A stretch of DNA of 16,763 nucleotides, from contig BEXV01001882.1 in NCBI GenBank assembly GCA_003118195.1, positions 62,600-79,362 on the forward strand. The letters run 5' to 3'. This DNA comes from Hemicentrotus pulcherrimus (lineage: Eukaryota > Echinodermata > Echinoidea > Camarodonta > Strongylocentrotidae). The notes under the pieces are model-generated. The model saw only the letters and a program-made list of their open reading frames with translations. It had not been told where the DNA came from and did no database searches. The translations under genes and the position numbers were made by a program. Shown one piece after another: positions 7,396 through 16,162 of the stretch; position 1 is the stretch's first letter; each line of letters begins with the position of its first letter.

Positions 7396-8730
7396 GTATT
7401 GGTCGGGCCTGCGTTTTTCACGCTAGTACCCTGTTAATAAACGACTACTTCCCAGAGAAATTCGTCCTTATGAACTCACTATCATTATATGGAAACATGG
7501 TCGGAATAATGGTTCTTCCCATTATCACGGATCGATCTTTCGAGGCCTACGGGTATTCATGGACTTTCCTCATTCTTGGAGCAATCAAGCTACATATCGT
7601 GGCTTGCGCAGCAGCGCTACGACGTCCATTCTCTAAGGACATAGTCACAACGAAGCGGAAAGACATTACCAATGAATCTACGACTCTCATAGAGGCAGGG
7701 ATGAGTAAGAGTAAAGGCGATCAAAGAGTAGAAGCATTAACGATCGTCGAGATAAAAGCGCGAGAGGGAGATACCAACAAATGTGAACGGAGCCTCAAGG
7801 AAAAGACAGAGCGGAGTGGTCAGGAGGTGCATCCGACTAACCATGTTCAGAACAATAATCCCAACCTGAAAGAATCAGATAGCATTGACAAAGATGCGAT
7901 TGAATTCGTAGGTAAGAATGAGACCGATTTAGGCATTAACGCAGAAGAACGCGAGACGTTGTTAATCGGAAATGATGGCAGTGACATCCACAAACCACAT
8001 GGTGCTTCAGATTCTGAGGATCGCAGTGGCACTTTTCGGTCATCTAGATCAATCTTGGAATCAGGAAGTATAGAAAAAGTTGATGCGACTGAACTTGGAG
8101 AAGAGAATGGGAGCGAAATAGGTAGTGACGCAGAGGAACGCAAAGCTTTGATCCTTGCGAATGGCGAAACTGGTAACATTCTTCAACCTTCTGCTCCTTC
8201 AGAAGAAAATAAAAATGGAGATATCCGGGACATTTCCGGCTCATTCGGATCAATCCTGGAACAATATTTCAAACCTATACTCCAAGAACACGTCTTTTTA
8301 GTCACTCTCCCCGTAGTTCTTCTTCACACTTATGTGATCAATGCCTGGGTTCTCTTTCTCTTGCCGCACGCCGAGCAAGTTGGCATCATTCAATCCAGGG
8401 CTGTCCTTCTAGCATCCATTGGTGGCATCGCTGGTCTCATTGGCCGAACCATTACCGTGGTCTTACTGGCCAGACAGACGGACATGATTCCCGTGTACAT
8501 CGTAACCGGTGCGATTTGCAGCGTGACGTTTCTTCTCGATGGCTTCGGCACCGATTTCGTCACCCGCGCTTGTCTGGCTTTTGTCCAGGGTTTCTGCTTG
8601 TTTACTCTGGATACCACCGCGTTCGGGTTTCTGAAAGTCGCGGTGATGAGGGAAGAGAACTTCAGTACGGCCTATGGAATCAATTGTGCTGTCTTCGCCG
8701 TCGGGCTCATCGCCAGTGGGTTTGTAACAG
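7396..8730 (+). CDS. SLC16/MCT-like transporter, large central exon
   Basis: This exon opens after ttcatcacag (phase 1) and ends at ACAG|GTAAGT (phase 1), giving 445 codons. The first ~80 residues are TM4-TM6: GIGRACVFHASTLLINDYF, then NSLSLYGNMVGIMVLP and SWTFLILGAIKL, in the order seen in SLC16 proteins after TM3. A hydrophilic central loop of about 210 residues follows, rich in Glu, Ser and Lys. It contains a tandem duplication (7881-8063 and 8067-8264). The second half has TM7-TM11 with GLIGRT, where the arginine matches the conserved TM8 arginine of MCTs. The Asp four residues before it in MCT1-type proteins is Gly here. TAYGINCAVFAVGLIASGFVTG matches the family's TM10-TM11 signature. 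Substrate cannot be predicted; orphan SLC16 members would be the nearest comparison. Confidence 0.85.
7881..8264 (+). repeat. Internal tandem duplication in the transporter loop
   Basis: Unit 1 (7881-8063) and unit 2 (8067-8264) encode parallel segments of about 61 and 66 residues. Both run in the same order: SI(D/E)K, (A/V)..E(F/L)G-type, N(E/G)(T/S)(D/E)(L/I)G, AEER(E/K)(T/A)L(L/I), a GN/NG turn, a PHGASDSED or PSAPSEEN segment, (S/G)SF or TFRSS, and SILE. The identity is moderate, so the duplication is old but clear. It accounts for more than half of the long cytoplasmic loop between TM6 and TM7. Confidence 0.8.
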
Positions 8731-8735
8731 GTAAG

Positions 8736-8903
8736 TTAAAGGCCGGCTGTACTAGTTTGGCTAGGAGGGATTAGACCACCCAGGGAGGTCACAGACAGGT
8801 GGCTATTTTATCAACTCAGCTCTAAATTAACATAAGAAAAAGAGGACCTTGGGAACCAATGGTCACCGATTAGGCATTGTTTTCTATATAGAGGGAGCAA
8901 GTA
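8736..8903. repeat. Dispersed ~170-bp repeat, copy 1
   Basis: It matches 15338-15513 in the same orientation. Shared blocks include AGGGATTAGACCAC, GACAGGTGGCTAT, AACTCAGCTCT, AACATAAGAAAAAGAGGA and TTTCTATATAGAGGGAGCAA. Copy 1 begins within a few bases of the transporter's splice donor (8731) and lacks the GCCATCGA block of copy 2. No polymerase III boxes or terminal inverted repeats are evident. It is likely a mobile-element fragment of unknown class. Confidence 0.8.
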
Positions 8904-9417
8904 TACTTTAAGGGCCTCTCGCTCCCTCCATTTCGTTCACCTATAGAGTACCGAAGTGTGACGTCATACTGCATGGCCAAGTTGTCAAGGTTCCTGGTTC
9001 CAGACAGTTTTGTGTAAAGCAATAGTGTGGTGATCCACACAAGTCCCAAACAGTGGATTTGCCCAGCTCCAGAACTTGCTTGAATGAATTCGCGTTGAAC
9101 CTCACGCGCAGGCTTTTCTGTTTAGAACCAGTAACATGGACGACGAGCGAATACAGTGACGTTTGCACTTTAGTACTCGATCTATAAACACGGATCGAGT
9201 TTGGCCTCCTAGTTGCAGTTGTACCTAACACCTACTAAAGTAACGGTATGCGCAGTTGGATATAACACGGTGAATATAGCGCTCAATACACCGATCCAAC
9301 GATGTGCCTAAGTGCTTTACAGATATATTATTACTCGTTTTGTCGATCTCCCTGTTTTATTTTTAGCATTGGATATAAATTGATCTGGTTCGAACGCGGT
9401 TCAATGACCAATATTTA
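8904..9417. other. Intronic sequence, no assigned gene
   Basis: A CRE-like palindrome TGACGTCA lies at 8959-8966. A minus-strand open frame of 96 codons (8941-9231) has balanced composition but no ATG, no recognisable domain and no splice context. It could be a decayed repeat. I see nothing else to annotate. Confidence 0.4.
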
Positions 9418-9810
9418 TGTATAGTTTTATTATTTCAGAAAGCTCTTCATTCATCAAAAAATTCACACATTATTCTAACTATTATATAAATGTTTGGCGG
9501 GATACAACACGGTGTGTGATAACTCATTTTTTGTTTGTTTGTTGGTTATGTTTTCTTGTTTTGTTATCCAATTACCCGACAAAGTAACATATTGTACCTA
9601 ATTAAAACCCGGTAGAGGCCAAACTCGGTGTATAAATAGATATGGTTCCAACGCAAAAATCATCCAACGACGATGGAAACGCCACTAATCTCAACAACAT
9701 CAACAAGCGGTCCAATAACCACAACCTATACATGTATATAATCATAACTATCATTTCAGCAAGCTCTTCATTGATCAGAAATTTCACACTTTATTCATGA
9801 CTATAATTTT
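9418..9810. repeat. Imperfect direct repeat in intron
   Basis: TTTCAGMAAGCTCTTCATT, TCA.AAA.TTCACAC.TTATTC and ACTAT occur at about 9432-9487 and again at 9754-9807. Weaker similarity upstream of each copy (TGGTTCGAACG or TGGTTCCAACG) suggests a duplicated unit of about 320 bp with a diverged middle. No coding potential. Confidence 0.6.
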
Positions 9811-9968
9811 GCAACGTTTTATTTAATTGCAGTTTTACAATACAGTTGAAACCATGCATGTTTTCATATTAGAGCTCTAGACGCACAAATCAAACAAAAA
9901 GGAACATGATGAAAGTGGATGAAAAAATAAATGACGTATTTATTTCTTTGTTCTTTCTATATTAACAG

Positions 9969-10114
9969 GAGCTCTGTTTGATGTCCTCCATTCATATACC
10001 AAGATTTTCTACATCTTTGGTGTCATTGAGGTTCTATTCGTCGCTAATGTTCTTCTCATCAAAGCGCTTCTAAAGCCAGTAAAGGGAAGGTTGAGTTCTA
10101 GTAAAGCTGAATAA
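9969..10114 (+). CDS. SLC16/MCT-like transporter, last coding exon
   Basis: After the acceptor attaacag the exon completes the split glycine codon in phase 1. It then reads ALFDVLHSYTKIFYIFGVIE, followed by a hydrophobic stretch (VLFVANVLLIKALL), KPVKGRLSSSKAE and TAA at 10112-10114. This matches the SLC16 C-terminal pattern, where G.L.D.....YT..FY.. leads into TM12 and then a short cytoplasmic tail. The three visible exons together encode 561 residues. Adding a standard TM2-TM3 segment would give roughly 610. No close polyadenylation signal is seen; AATAAA at 11090 lies within a LINE relic. Confidence 0.85.
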
Positions 10115-10124
10115 TAGTATAGAG

Positions 10125-10251
10125 ATATCGACTGCTTTGAGAGGCCTGGCTGGTTTTATATGCTCCTGGAAACTCGCCCAGATCCTGCCATGACCCCTAG
10201 CTCGGCGCGCCTGGGTGCAAGCAGGACCTCGAATATTAAAGCAGTCGATAT
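10125..10251. mobile_element. Small TIR element just after the transporter stop codon
   Basis: A perfect 14-bp inverted repeat ATATCGACTGCTTT (10125-10138) is matched by its complement at 10238-10251. It bounds about 127 bp that is more GC-rich than its surroundings. The element begins 11 bp after the stop codon and would be part of the 3' UTR. It may be a MITE, or a stem in the mRNA. Confidence 0.5.
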
Positions 10252-10735
10252 GTCTTTTATATGCCGAATTGAAACAAAAATCTACCAAGAATTCTTACCT
10301 TATCCTTTTTATTAAGTAAAGATTGGTTAAAACATCACAGCAAATGTGAGACACAGTCTGTTTATCTTTGCCGTAAAAAGGACTGAAGTTTTCGATCAGT
10401 TGGGAGCTGCAGATAAAAAGCACTGTATGATGTCCGGGTCGCTCAAAGAAACATTTAAACACGTTAAACCAATGGGTATCGCAGCAAAATTTTATTATTT
10501 TCCCGGTAGCGGAAATTTAGAGGGATCTCACTCTTGGACTATTAATCGGTTTTGGCACTTTTTGTTTCTTTACCGGAATGGCTAAAGTCAAGACTCCAAT
10601 TTCGACCAATCAGATGGCTGGAATTTCTTAAGTGAGGTATATAATTTGCAATATTAAATTGTTAATACAGTATACCACAAAGAACGCTGCGTCGTAGAAA
10701 ATAGTCTCTATGTTAGGCCCCTCAGACTATAACAA
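10252..10735. other. Downstream sequence, no gene
   Basis: A plus-strand open frame (10346-10585) shows no recognisable domain. Part of this stretch probably belongs to the transporter's 3' UTR. I see no RNA gene or repeat. Confidence 0.4.
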
Positions 10736-11097
10736 AATTTTACGGGGAAATTTCCTTTTCATATATGCAGCCACCTTTTTAATGGAATATCTTAGAAGTA
10801 TAGAAACATACGAAAAGTTCAGAAGTAGTTTGAAAACATATTTATTTAGCACTTAAAACAATTTATACAGTTCACCATTTTCACTCCTTCTGTATTCTGA
10901 ATATATATTATGAAACGCATATAGACATGCGATTATGCCTATGTGTCATGCGCTTTACTAAAACTTTTGATGGCACTATATTTGAACATGAAGAACATAT
11001 AAAATTCATTTGTCTTATCAAGACTTTAGGATTTAATATGTATAGTGTTACCTTGGCTCATGATAGAAAATTAGAAGTCTTGAAGATCAAATAAATA
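10736..11097 (+). mobile_element. 3' end of a degraded LINE
   Basis: On the plus strand the last 29 sense codons before TAA at 10854 include EYLRSIETYEKFRSSLKTYL followed by FST and the stop. In another frame just upstream, FYGEISFSYMQPPF, a stop and WN can be read. Together they give the usual reverse-transcriptase ORF2 ending (FS...P..WN..P..LR.I.....F...LKTYLF) broken by a frameshift. A 3' UTR of about 230 bp follows and ends near AATAAATAAG (11090-11099). The copy lies opposite in strand to the LINE relic at 5676-6115 and its 3' UTR differs. Confidence 0.65.
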
Positions 11098-11257
11098 AGA
11101 AACTCTTTTCGATCCAATTTCTTGGCAGTATATTAAACCGTATCAGTGTAATTTTTTTGCCTTCTTTCTTAAATTACTTGATAGACGTATGGTCAATTTT
11201 CTCACAACTGCGCCCGGAATGTCAATTTAGACAGACATGGCGCGTTATAAATGATCA

Positions 11258-11287
11258 CTATTATTATTATTATTATTATTATTATTA
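11258..11287. repeat. (TTA)n microsatellite
   Basis: About nine consecutive TTA/ATT triplets. The tyrosine run in the overlapping open frame results from this repeat. Confidence 0.9.
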
Positions 11288-11438
11288 TCGTTATGTGAAA
11301 GCTAATAAACAAAATATACTTTCAAATTTCTTATCTAGTTTGTTCATAAGAGAACTTCATCAATATCTTACAATATCAATTATCGTGGGCACAGGTTACG
11401 AGACACATTTTCTCTGGAGAAAGTTAACATGTGAATAT

Positions 11439-11499
11439 ATGTGTATGATTGTGTGAGTGTGTGTGTGCGCGTGGGTGGGTGGGTGTATATGTATATAAC

Positions 11500-11551
<52 letters not shown>

Positions 11552-11770
11552 ACATGAGGTACGTCGAAAATTTGTGACCTTATAACAACTTGGATTTAAA
11601 GCATTAAAACTCTTCTTCATTTTATACAGCCCACTCACACACGCACTCACATAATTAATACACAAACACCCACCCCTATATAAATACATATATATCTATA
11701 AATATAGTTTATATAATTATATAACCGTGTTTGTGCGTGTGTTTGCGTTTATATTTGTGAGTGTATACAT
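11439..11770. repeat. Compound TG / TA / CA microsatellite cluster
   Basis: A TG-rich run with GGGT units (11439-11495) leads into an uninterrupted TA run (about 11502-11548). After 90 bp of ordinary sequence, a CA-rich tract (11635-11670) and a TA-rich then TGTGT tract (11680-11770) follow. The TG and CA parts are complementary, so the block could fold back on itself. Confidence 0.85.
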
Positions 11771-13181
11771 TTGAAAGTACCTAGCTGCTTCATAACTACT
11801 GGGATTTTTACCCGGTAGTGGAGGGAACCAGTAATACTAAAATCTCATCATTACATATTACATAGGGAAGAATAGATTATCTGCAGATAGTAGGAACAAG
11901 TCGACACAAACAGGAGACACAACACATAAGAGCTTTGAAAGTGCTAACAAAAATACATGTAATTTGGTAAAATAAGATATACAAAAAAAAGTGTAAATAT
12001 CCATTTAAATACACTTAACATAAATTTCCAAATCAGACTCAAATTAAAGCAGCATCTTCCAAATTGCAGTCTTGCTTAAAGTTAGGTAGGCTTATATATT
12101 TAGTAGCGTCTAAATCATTCATAAGTGAGATAAGATGACTTTGTTTTCGATTTTGCTTTAGCATAAATATCGTATTTACGTGCATCTCACATCCAGTATT
12201 GATATTACAATAAGTATTCGTAAAATATTTATAGTTACAACAAAACGTGTGCGGTATGTATTAAGGACCCGTACGACATATATACTGAACATTATTTAAA
12301 AAGGCAAAAAATTAATGCTCCCGCTAAAGGTATATAGACACCACGTACTTTCTTTCAGTATAGGCTGAGTAAGAGTGGTGTTGTACAATAAATTAACTCT
12401 CGTGCTGTAAAAAATGACTTCATGACTAGAAGCAGGACACCTAACAAAGTCAACTACTCTTCTTCCTTGTTTTAGGTAAAGAATCGAGAGCATCCGTCAA
12501 AAAATTTGAAAACTTGATGACAAAATGTTCATGTCTTCAAATGTGAAAATCTGACGCAAACCTGTGGAAAATTTGGTCCGACATCCTCCACCTCTTCATT
12601 AGCCCTGTCTGAATATTTGGTCGATAATATTACCACTGACCTACCAAAGTAAATTCATTTCATATTAACTAAGCTGAAGATAAATATTGTTGTCGAGTTT
12701 TGCACGAATGTATAACATAATTCATAATAACACAGAAATACGCCCCCAAAATAGTCTAAACAATAGGCACAGAGAGTGACAACAACTATTATACATATGA
12801 ACAGAATATCTGCTCTATCACGTACACATACAAAAATAAAACAAATTCACCAAAATATAAGCACATATATAAGACAAAGCCGAGCATTCATAGGAACATG
12901 CTAACCTAATTCCTTTTTTTCAGTATATACAGTTAGTCCACTAATAAAGGGGAGCCGAGTTTCAAACTCATTGTCTAATAGTAATTACCATACTTTTGTA
13001 ACAAAATGAACAGAAAAATCTCGCAATGAAATCAATTTTCTAATTTCCATTCCATAACTGGATTAATTTTTTCGCTTAATCATTATGTAGCAGAATTTCG
13101 TCTATATTTAAAAAATAGAATCGAGAGCTTGGCACTTTATAACGGTCTATATAATTATCAGAGGACGAATATATTGTGTAC
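11771..13181. other. AT-rich intergenic sequence, no gene
   Basis: I find no coding exon, RNA gene or long repeat. An acceptor-like tcttccttgttttag (12461-12475) is followed by about 23 codons before a stop, but the peptide has no recognisable features and no partner exon. Confidence 0.45.
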
Positions 13182-13600
13182 CAGGAGAGTGTCTCACAAA
13201 GACTAAGATCGAGTTATGTCGGGCCATTTATGCCACTGTTTGCTCTCACCACTGGTCTCTCATGGGACGTCACTCATCTACAGAATTGACATTTTTAATA
13301 GTTCATTGGTGCAGTAAAAAGGTTACTTACATTGTAAACTTAGGCTATATTTAAGACATGGAATTGTACTACGTTATACAATCTCTGCACCCAAAAAGTC
13401 TTGAACCAGATGTAAAATTAGAGGGGGAAAACCTTGGAAGTTATGATTTTTAGATATTTTTTCTTTCAATAATGAACTATCAAAAAATGTAAATTTGTGA
13501 ACAGGATTTGTACGTCCCTTGAAAAACTTGCGGCGTGAACGACCTGCCGTAGTTCAAGTCCAACTTAAGTCGATCTTAGTCTTTATGAAACACTCCCCAG
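13182..13600. mobile_element. Non-autonomous element with ~35-bp TIRs
   Basis: The left end (13182-13216, CAGGAGAGTGTCTCACAAAG and on) and the right end (13566-13600, reverse complement CTGGGGAGTGTTTCATAAAG and on) match at about 29 of 35 positions, including AGACTAAGATCGA. The interior has no significant ORF. No clear target-site duplication is visible. This fits a ~420-bp MITE. Confidence 0.65.
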
Positions 13601-14088
13601 ATTTAACATAGTCCTCCTGTGTGGAGACGAGATATTACAACCATTTTATGTTGGACAGGAGTGACAGCACTATGAGTAATTATATTACAATACATTTAAT
13701 TGTAATACATTTTATTGTAAGAAATTATATCTACTTCATTTTAAGGTACGTGTACATTTGACTATTTCATGAAAGAAACACCATGTATGAAAGAGTTACA
13801 CTCAGTACAATCAGCCCTGGCAGTTACTGACTTTCACTTGAATGGATGAATTGATGATGATAATATTAATAACATTAGAAATAATATCAATAATAATGAC
13901 AGTGATGATGATTATAATAGTAATAATATTGATAGTGATATAAAACAAAATTATAGATGTTTTTCATATCCGCAACGTAAGGTACACGAGGCGCTCTAAT
14001 TATTACACCGATATAATGGGAGCTCAATGCAATTTTTATTGAGACACACAATATAGAGAAAGATATAAGGTGGTAAACCGCCGGCGTT
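13601..14088. repeat. AT-rich sequence with AAT/GAT-rich tract
   Basis: Short TTACAATACATTTA-type repeats lie at 13683-13725. A degenerate GAT/AAT triplet-rich tract lies at about 13848-13940. Nothing indicates a gene. Confidence 0.6.
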
Positions 14089-14095
14089 TTTTTTT

Positions 14096-14126
<31 letters not shown>

Positions 14127-14228
14127 TTTTTTTTTTTTTTTTTTTTTTTTTTGGGGGGGGGGGGGTTTCCAATGAGTAAGTGTAATACGCTCACATTTCT
14201 CTCTCTCTCGCCCTCACTCCCTGTCTCT
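14089..14228. repeat. T-run, (GT)n, T27, G13 and CT-rich tracts
   Basis: A poly-T run is followed by (GT)n to about 14122, then 27 T (14126-14152) directly followed by 13 G (14153-14165). A CT-rich run lies at 14197-14228. Homopolymers of this size are hard to sequence, so their exact lengths are uncertain. Confidence 0.9.
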
Positions 14229-14371
14229 AGAGACTTTTGAATTCACTAGGGCCTTTGTTGCGTGCAGTTGCCGTTCATTTAAACATTAAATTATTTTCAA
14301 ACGTCCAGTTAACCGCTTCATAAGACAGATAAAGCCGGCTGGCCGGTATGGAGAATTCTTGCAGAAAACTG

Positions 14372-14638
14372 TCATTTTAAACTTAGTGGAGCAAGATGTA
14401 GTGTCAGTGGAACAACCGTCGAAGCAAGAGACTGAATGAGCTGCAGCCCAACTCCGGGATGGGCAGTACGGGTAGGCAAGATTCGAAGAGTGGCAGTTTC
14501 TAAAGGTGAATGAACTATTTCCCGACTCCTTCTTAAGATTATGTGGGCCACACTACCAAGCCAATCACACCGGTTCACCACCAGACGTGGGCTTGGTAGG
14601 GTGCTCAGGTGCTTCTGGTTTAGATGCGCTCGACGTGA
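14372..14638 (-). CDS. Possible terminal exon of the minus-strand membrane-protein gene
   Basis: On the minus strand a strong acceptor is visible: a pyrimidine tract (about 14640-14663) ending in TTTCTCTTTAG at 14639, opening an exon at 14638. In phase 0, as the upstream exon at 15974 would require, 88 codons stay open to a stop at 14372. The peptide (SRRAHLNQKHLSTLPSPRLV and on) matches no family I know. In phase 1 the exon is short (stop at 14565) and gives SSASKPEAPEHPTKPTSGGE followed by PV, which looks more like a natural cytoplasmic tail. That reading would need an intervening exon. The exon itself is plausible; its frame and its link to the upstream exon are unresolved. Confidence 0.3.
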   Translation of the reverse strand, partial: SRRAHLNQKHLSTLPSPRLVVNRCDWLGSVAHIILRRSREIVHSPLETATLRILPTRTAHPGVGLQLIQSLASTVVPLTLHLAPLSLK

Positions 14639-14699
14639 CTAAAGAGAAAGGGCAGGGACGCAGGTAAAAAGAAAGAGAAACAAAACCAAGATATTAGTA

Positions 14700-14942
14700 T
14701 TGATGTTAATGATGGTATTGCTGACAGTGATGGTGATGATAAAGATGGTGATGGTGGTGATGATGGTAGTGTCGATGTTGGTGGTGATGATAGTGGTGAT
14801 GAATATTATGATGGTGGTGGTGATAATAATGGTGATGAAGAAGATGGGGCTGGCGGTGGTGGTGGTGGTGGCGATGATGATGGGGGTGGTGATGGTAATG
14901 ATGATAGGGAGGAGGGAAAGGAGGATGTTGATGACGATGATC
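14700..14942. repeat. (GATGRT)n minisatellite
   Basis: About 240 bp of GAT, GGT and GAT-GGT triplets in imperfect array. Both strands stay open by chance (Met/Val-rich one way, His-rich the other). These are low-complexity artefacts, not genes. Confidence 0.92.
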
Positions 14943-15337
14943 GTTATAAAAAATCAAACATTTAATCAGTGAAATAGACTCTGCTACTAAAAATGCTTTA
15001 AATCCCACAACTGTTTACTTCATTTGGGCCAGAGATGGGGAGTGAGAAACAGACACTCCTTTAATTTTAAATCTGAAGTCCGGACTTCAGGAACATGTAG
15101 TTATACATCGACGAATACATCTGCAACTACAACAAAAACTCATGCAAATCAATAAATACCTTCTAATCTTAGAGAGCCGTCTGTTGGAGAACCTTCAGCC
15201 TAAAAAGACAACAACAAGATTATCATAAGATCAAATTTGGTCCTTCTCACCTCTTTATGAATGAGACTCTTTGTGACTAAATATTATGGTCCTGGATGGA
15301 ATGTGCTGAAATGATAACTGTGGATTGGTCTGAACAT
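14943..15337. other. No gene recognised
   Basis: Ordinary AT-rich sequence, probably intron if the minus-strand exons on either side belong to one gene. A CTGAAGTCCGGACTTCAG palindrome of 18 bp lies at about 15072-15089. No other structure was found. Confidence 0.45.
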
Positions 15338-15513
15338 TAAAGACCGTCACCACTACTGGGTCAGAAGGGATTAGACCACACAGAGAGCCATCGAGGTCAC
15401 TGTGACAGGTGGCTATCTCATTAACTCAGCTCTCATTTAACATAAGAAAAAGAGGATCATGGGGGACCAACAGGCACTGATTGGGGAAGTTTTCTATATA
15501 GAGGGAGCAAGTA
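15338..15513. repeat. Dispersed ~170-bp repeat, copy 2
   Basis: This is the longer copy of the repeat at 8736-8903, in the same orientation, with the extra block GCCATCGAGGTCACTGTGAC. It lies between the two minus-strand exons. No protein or polymerase III promoter is evident. Confidence 0.8.
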
Positions 15514-15973
15514 GCTACAAGTATGGCAGTGTGCCTTTAAACTCTAAACTTATAGTTTGAGATCAAATCTGGAAAAAAAAACATGAGATGTCCAACGTTT
15601 TGAAAGTGGTTTATCGAATCTTCACGCGCTTGATGCAATCTGAATAGTGTCGGATTAAGCAAGATAACGGTGACACAAATCTTTAAAATGCTGTCATTCC
15701 TCGTCCATTAAAGTAAGATATTATTTTCACACTTAAAGAGTTCTCGTAACAGACAGAATTAAATTATTTGATGACATTATCAACCTTCCCCATACAACGA
15801 AGGACGTCGTTACCAGTGCCAAATGGCAAGGAGGTGAAAAGCATGAAACTCACTACAGTCGCCAAATTCAAAATATGTATCGTCAAATGATGACCCGACA
15901 TTATTATCTAAGTTCTCTTTTAATTCACTATCAATGGAAGTTGATTATTTTGTGTATGTTGTAAGGACCTTAC
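15514..15973. other. No gene recognised (probable intron)
   Basis: This follows the donor of the cysteine-rich exon on the minus strand. I searched for a further minus-strand exon that would shift the phase from 0 to 1 and found none that is convincing. Confidence 0.4.
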
Positions 15974-16162
15974 CGATACCTCATTGGTGGCGCGTTGCCC
16001 GCAACACATGCAACACTCCGGGGCGTCGCTGTAACACTCCTTGAAACAGCTGGCGCAACAGGAACAGTTGAAGCAACTCCCGAACAAGACCCCAAGAATA
16101 GAAGCGATGAAGGCCATTAAGGAAATGAGAGCTATCAGAACATCGATCGCCATCCTACCTGC
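15974..16162 (-). CDS. Exon of a cysteine-rich membrane protein
   Basis: On the minus strand the exon is bounded by an acceptor TTTAATTTTGCAG (ending 16163) and a donor TCG|GTAAGG at 15973. It is 63 codons long with phase 0 at both ends. A second donor, GAG|GTATCG, six bases upstream is also in phase. An ATG at 16151-16153 gives MAIDVLIALISLMAFIASIL, one hydrophobic helix of about 24 residues. A cysteine-dense segment follows (GSCFNCSCCASCF, then ECCMCCG) with about eleven cysteines in some 27 residues. A helix followed by clustered cytoplasmic cysteines recalls the last helix and tail of tetraspan proteins such as the MS4A family, where such cysteines are palmitoylated. That comparison is only an inference. 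It could be an internal exon (reading in as AGRM...) or the first coding exon with a short leader. Confidence 0.6.

Noticed and set aside
8941..9231. 96-codon minus-strand open frame inside the transporter intron
   Set aside because: It has no ATG at its start, no recognisable domain and no splice signals that support it; left as unassigned sequence.
9389..9401. GGTTCGAACGCGG resembling a polymerase III box B
   Set aside because: No box A at the right distance and no tRNA fold.
12461..12545. Acceptor-like tcttccttgttttag followed by 23 open codons
   Set aside because: The peptide has no recognisable features, the transporter already has a fitting last exon at 9969, and no partner exon was found.
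14700..15008. Met/Val-rich plus-strand and His-rich minus-strand open frames
   Set aside because: Both strands stay open only because of the GAT/GGT triplet array; there is no domain or splice context.
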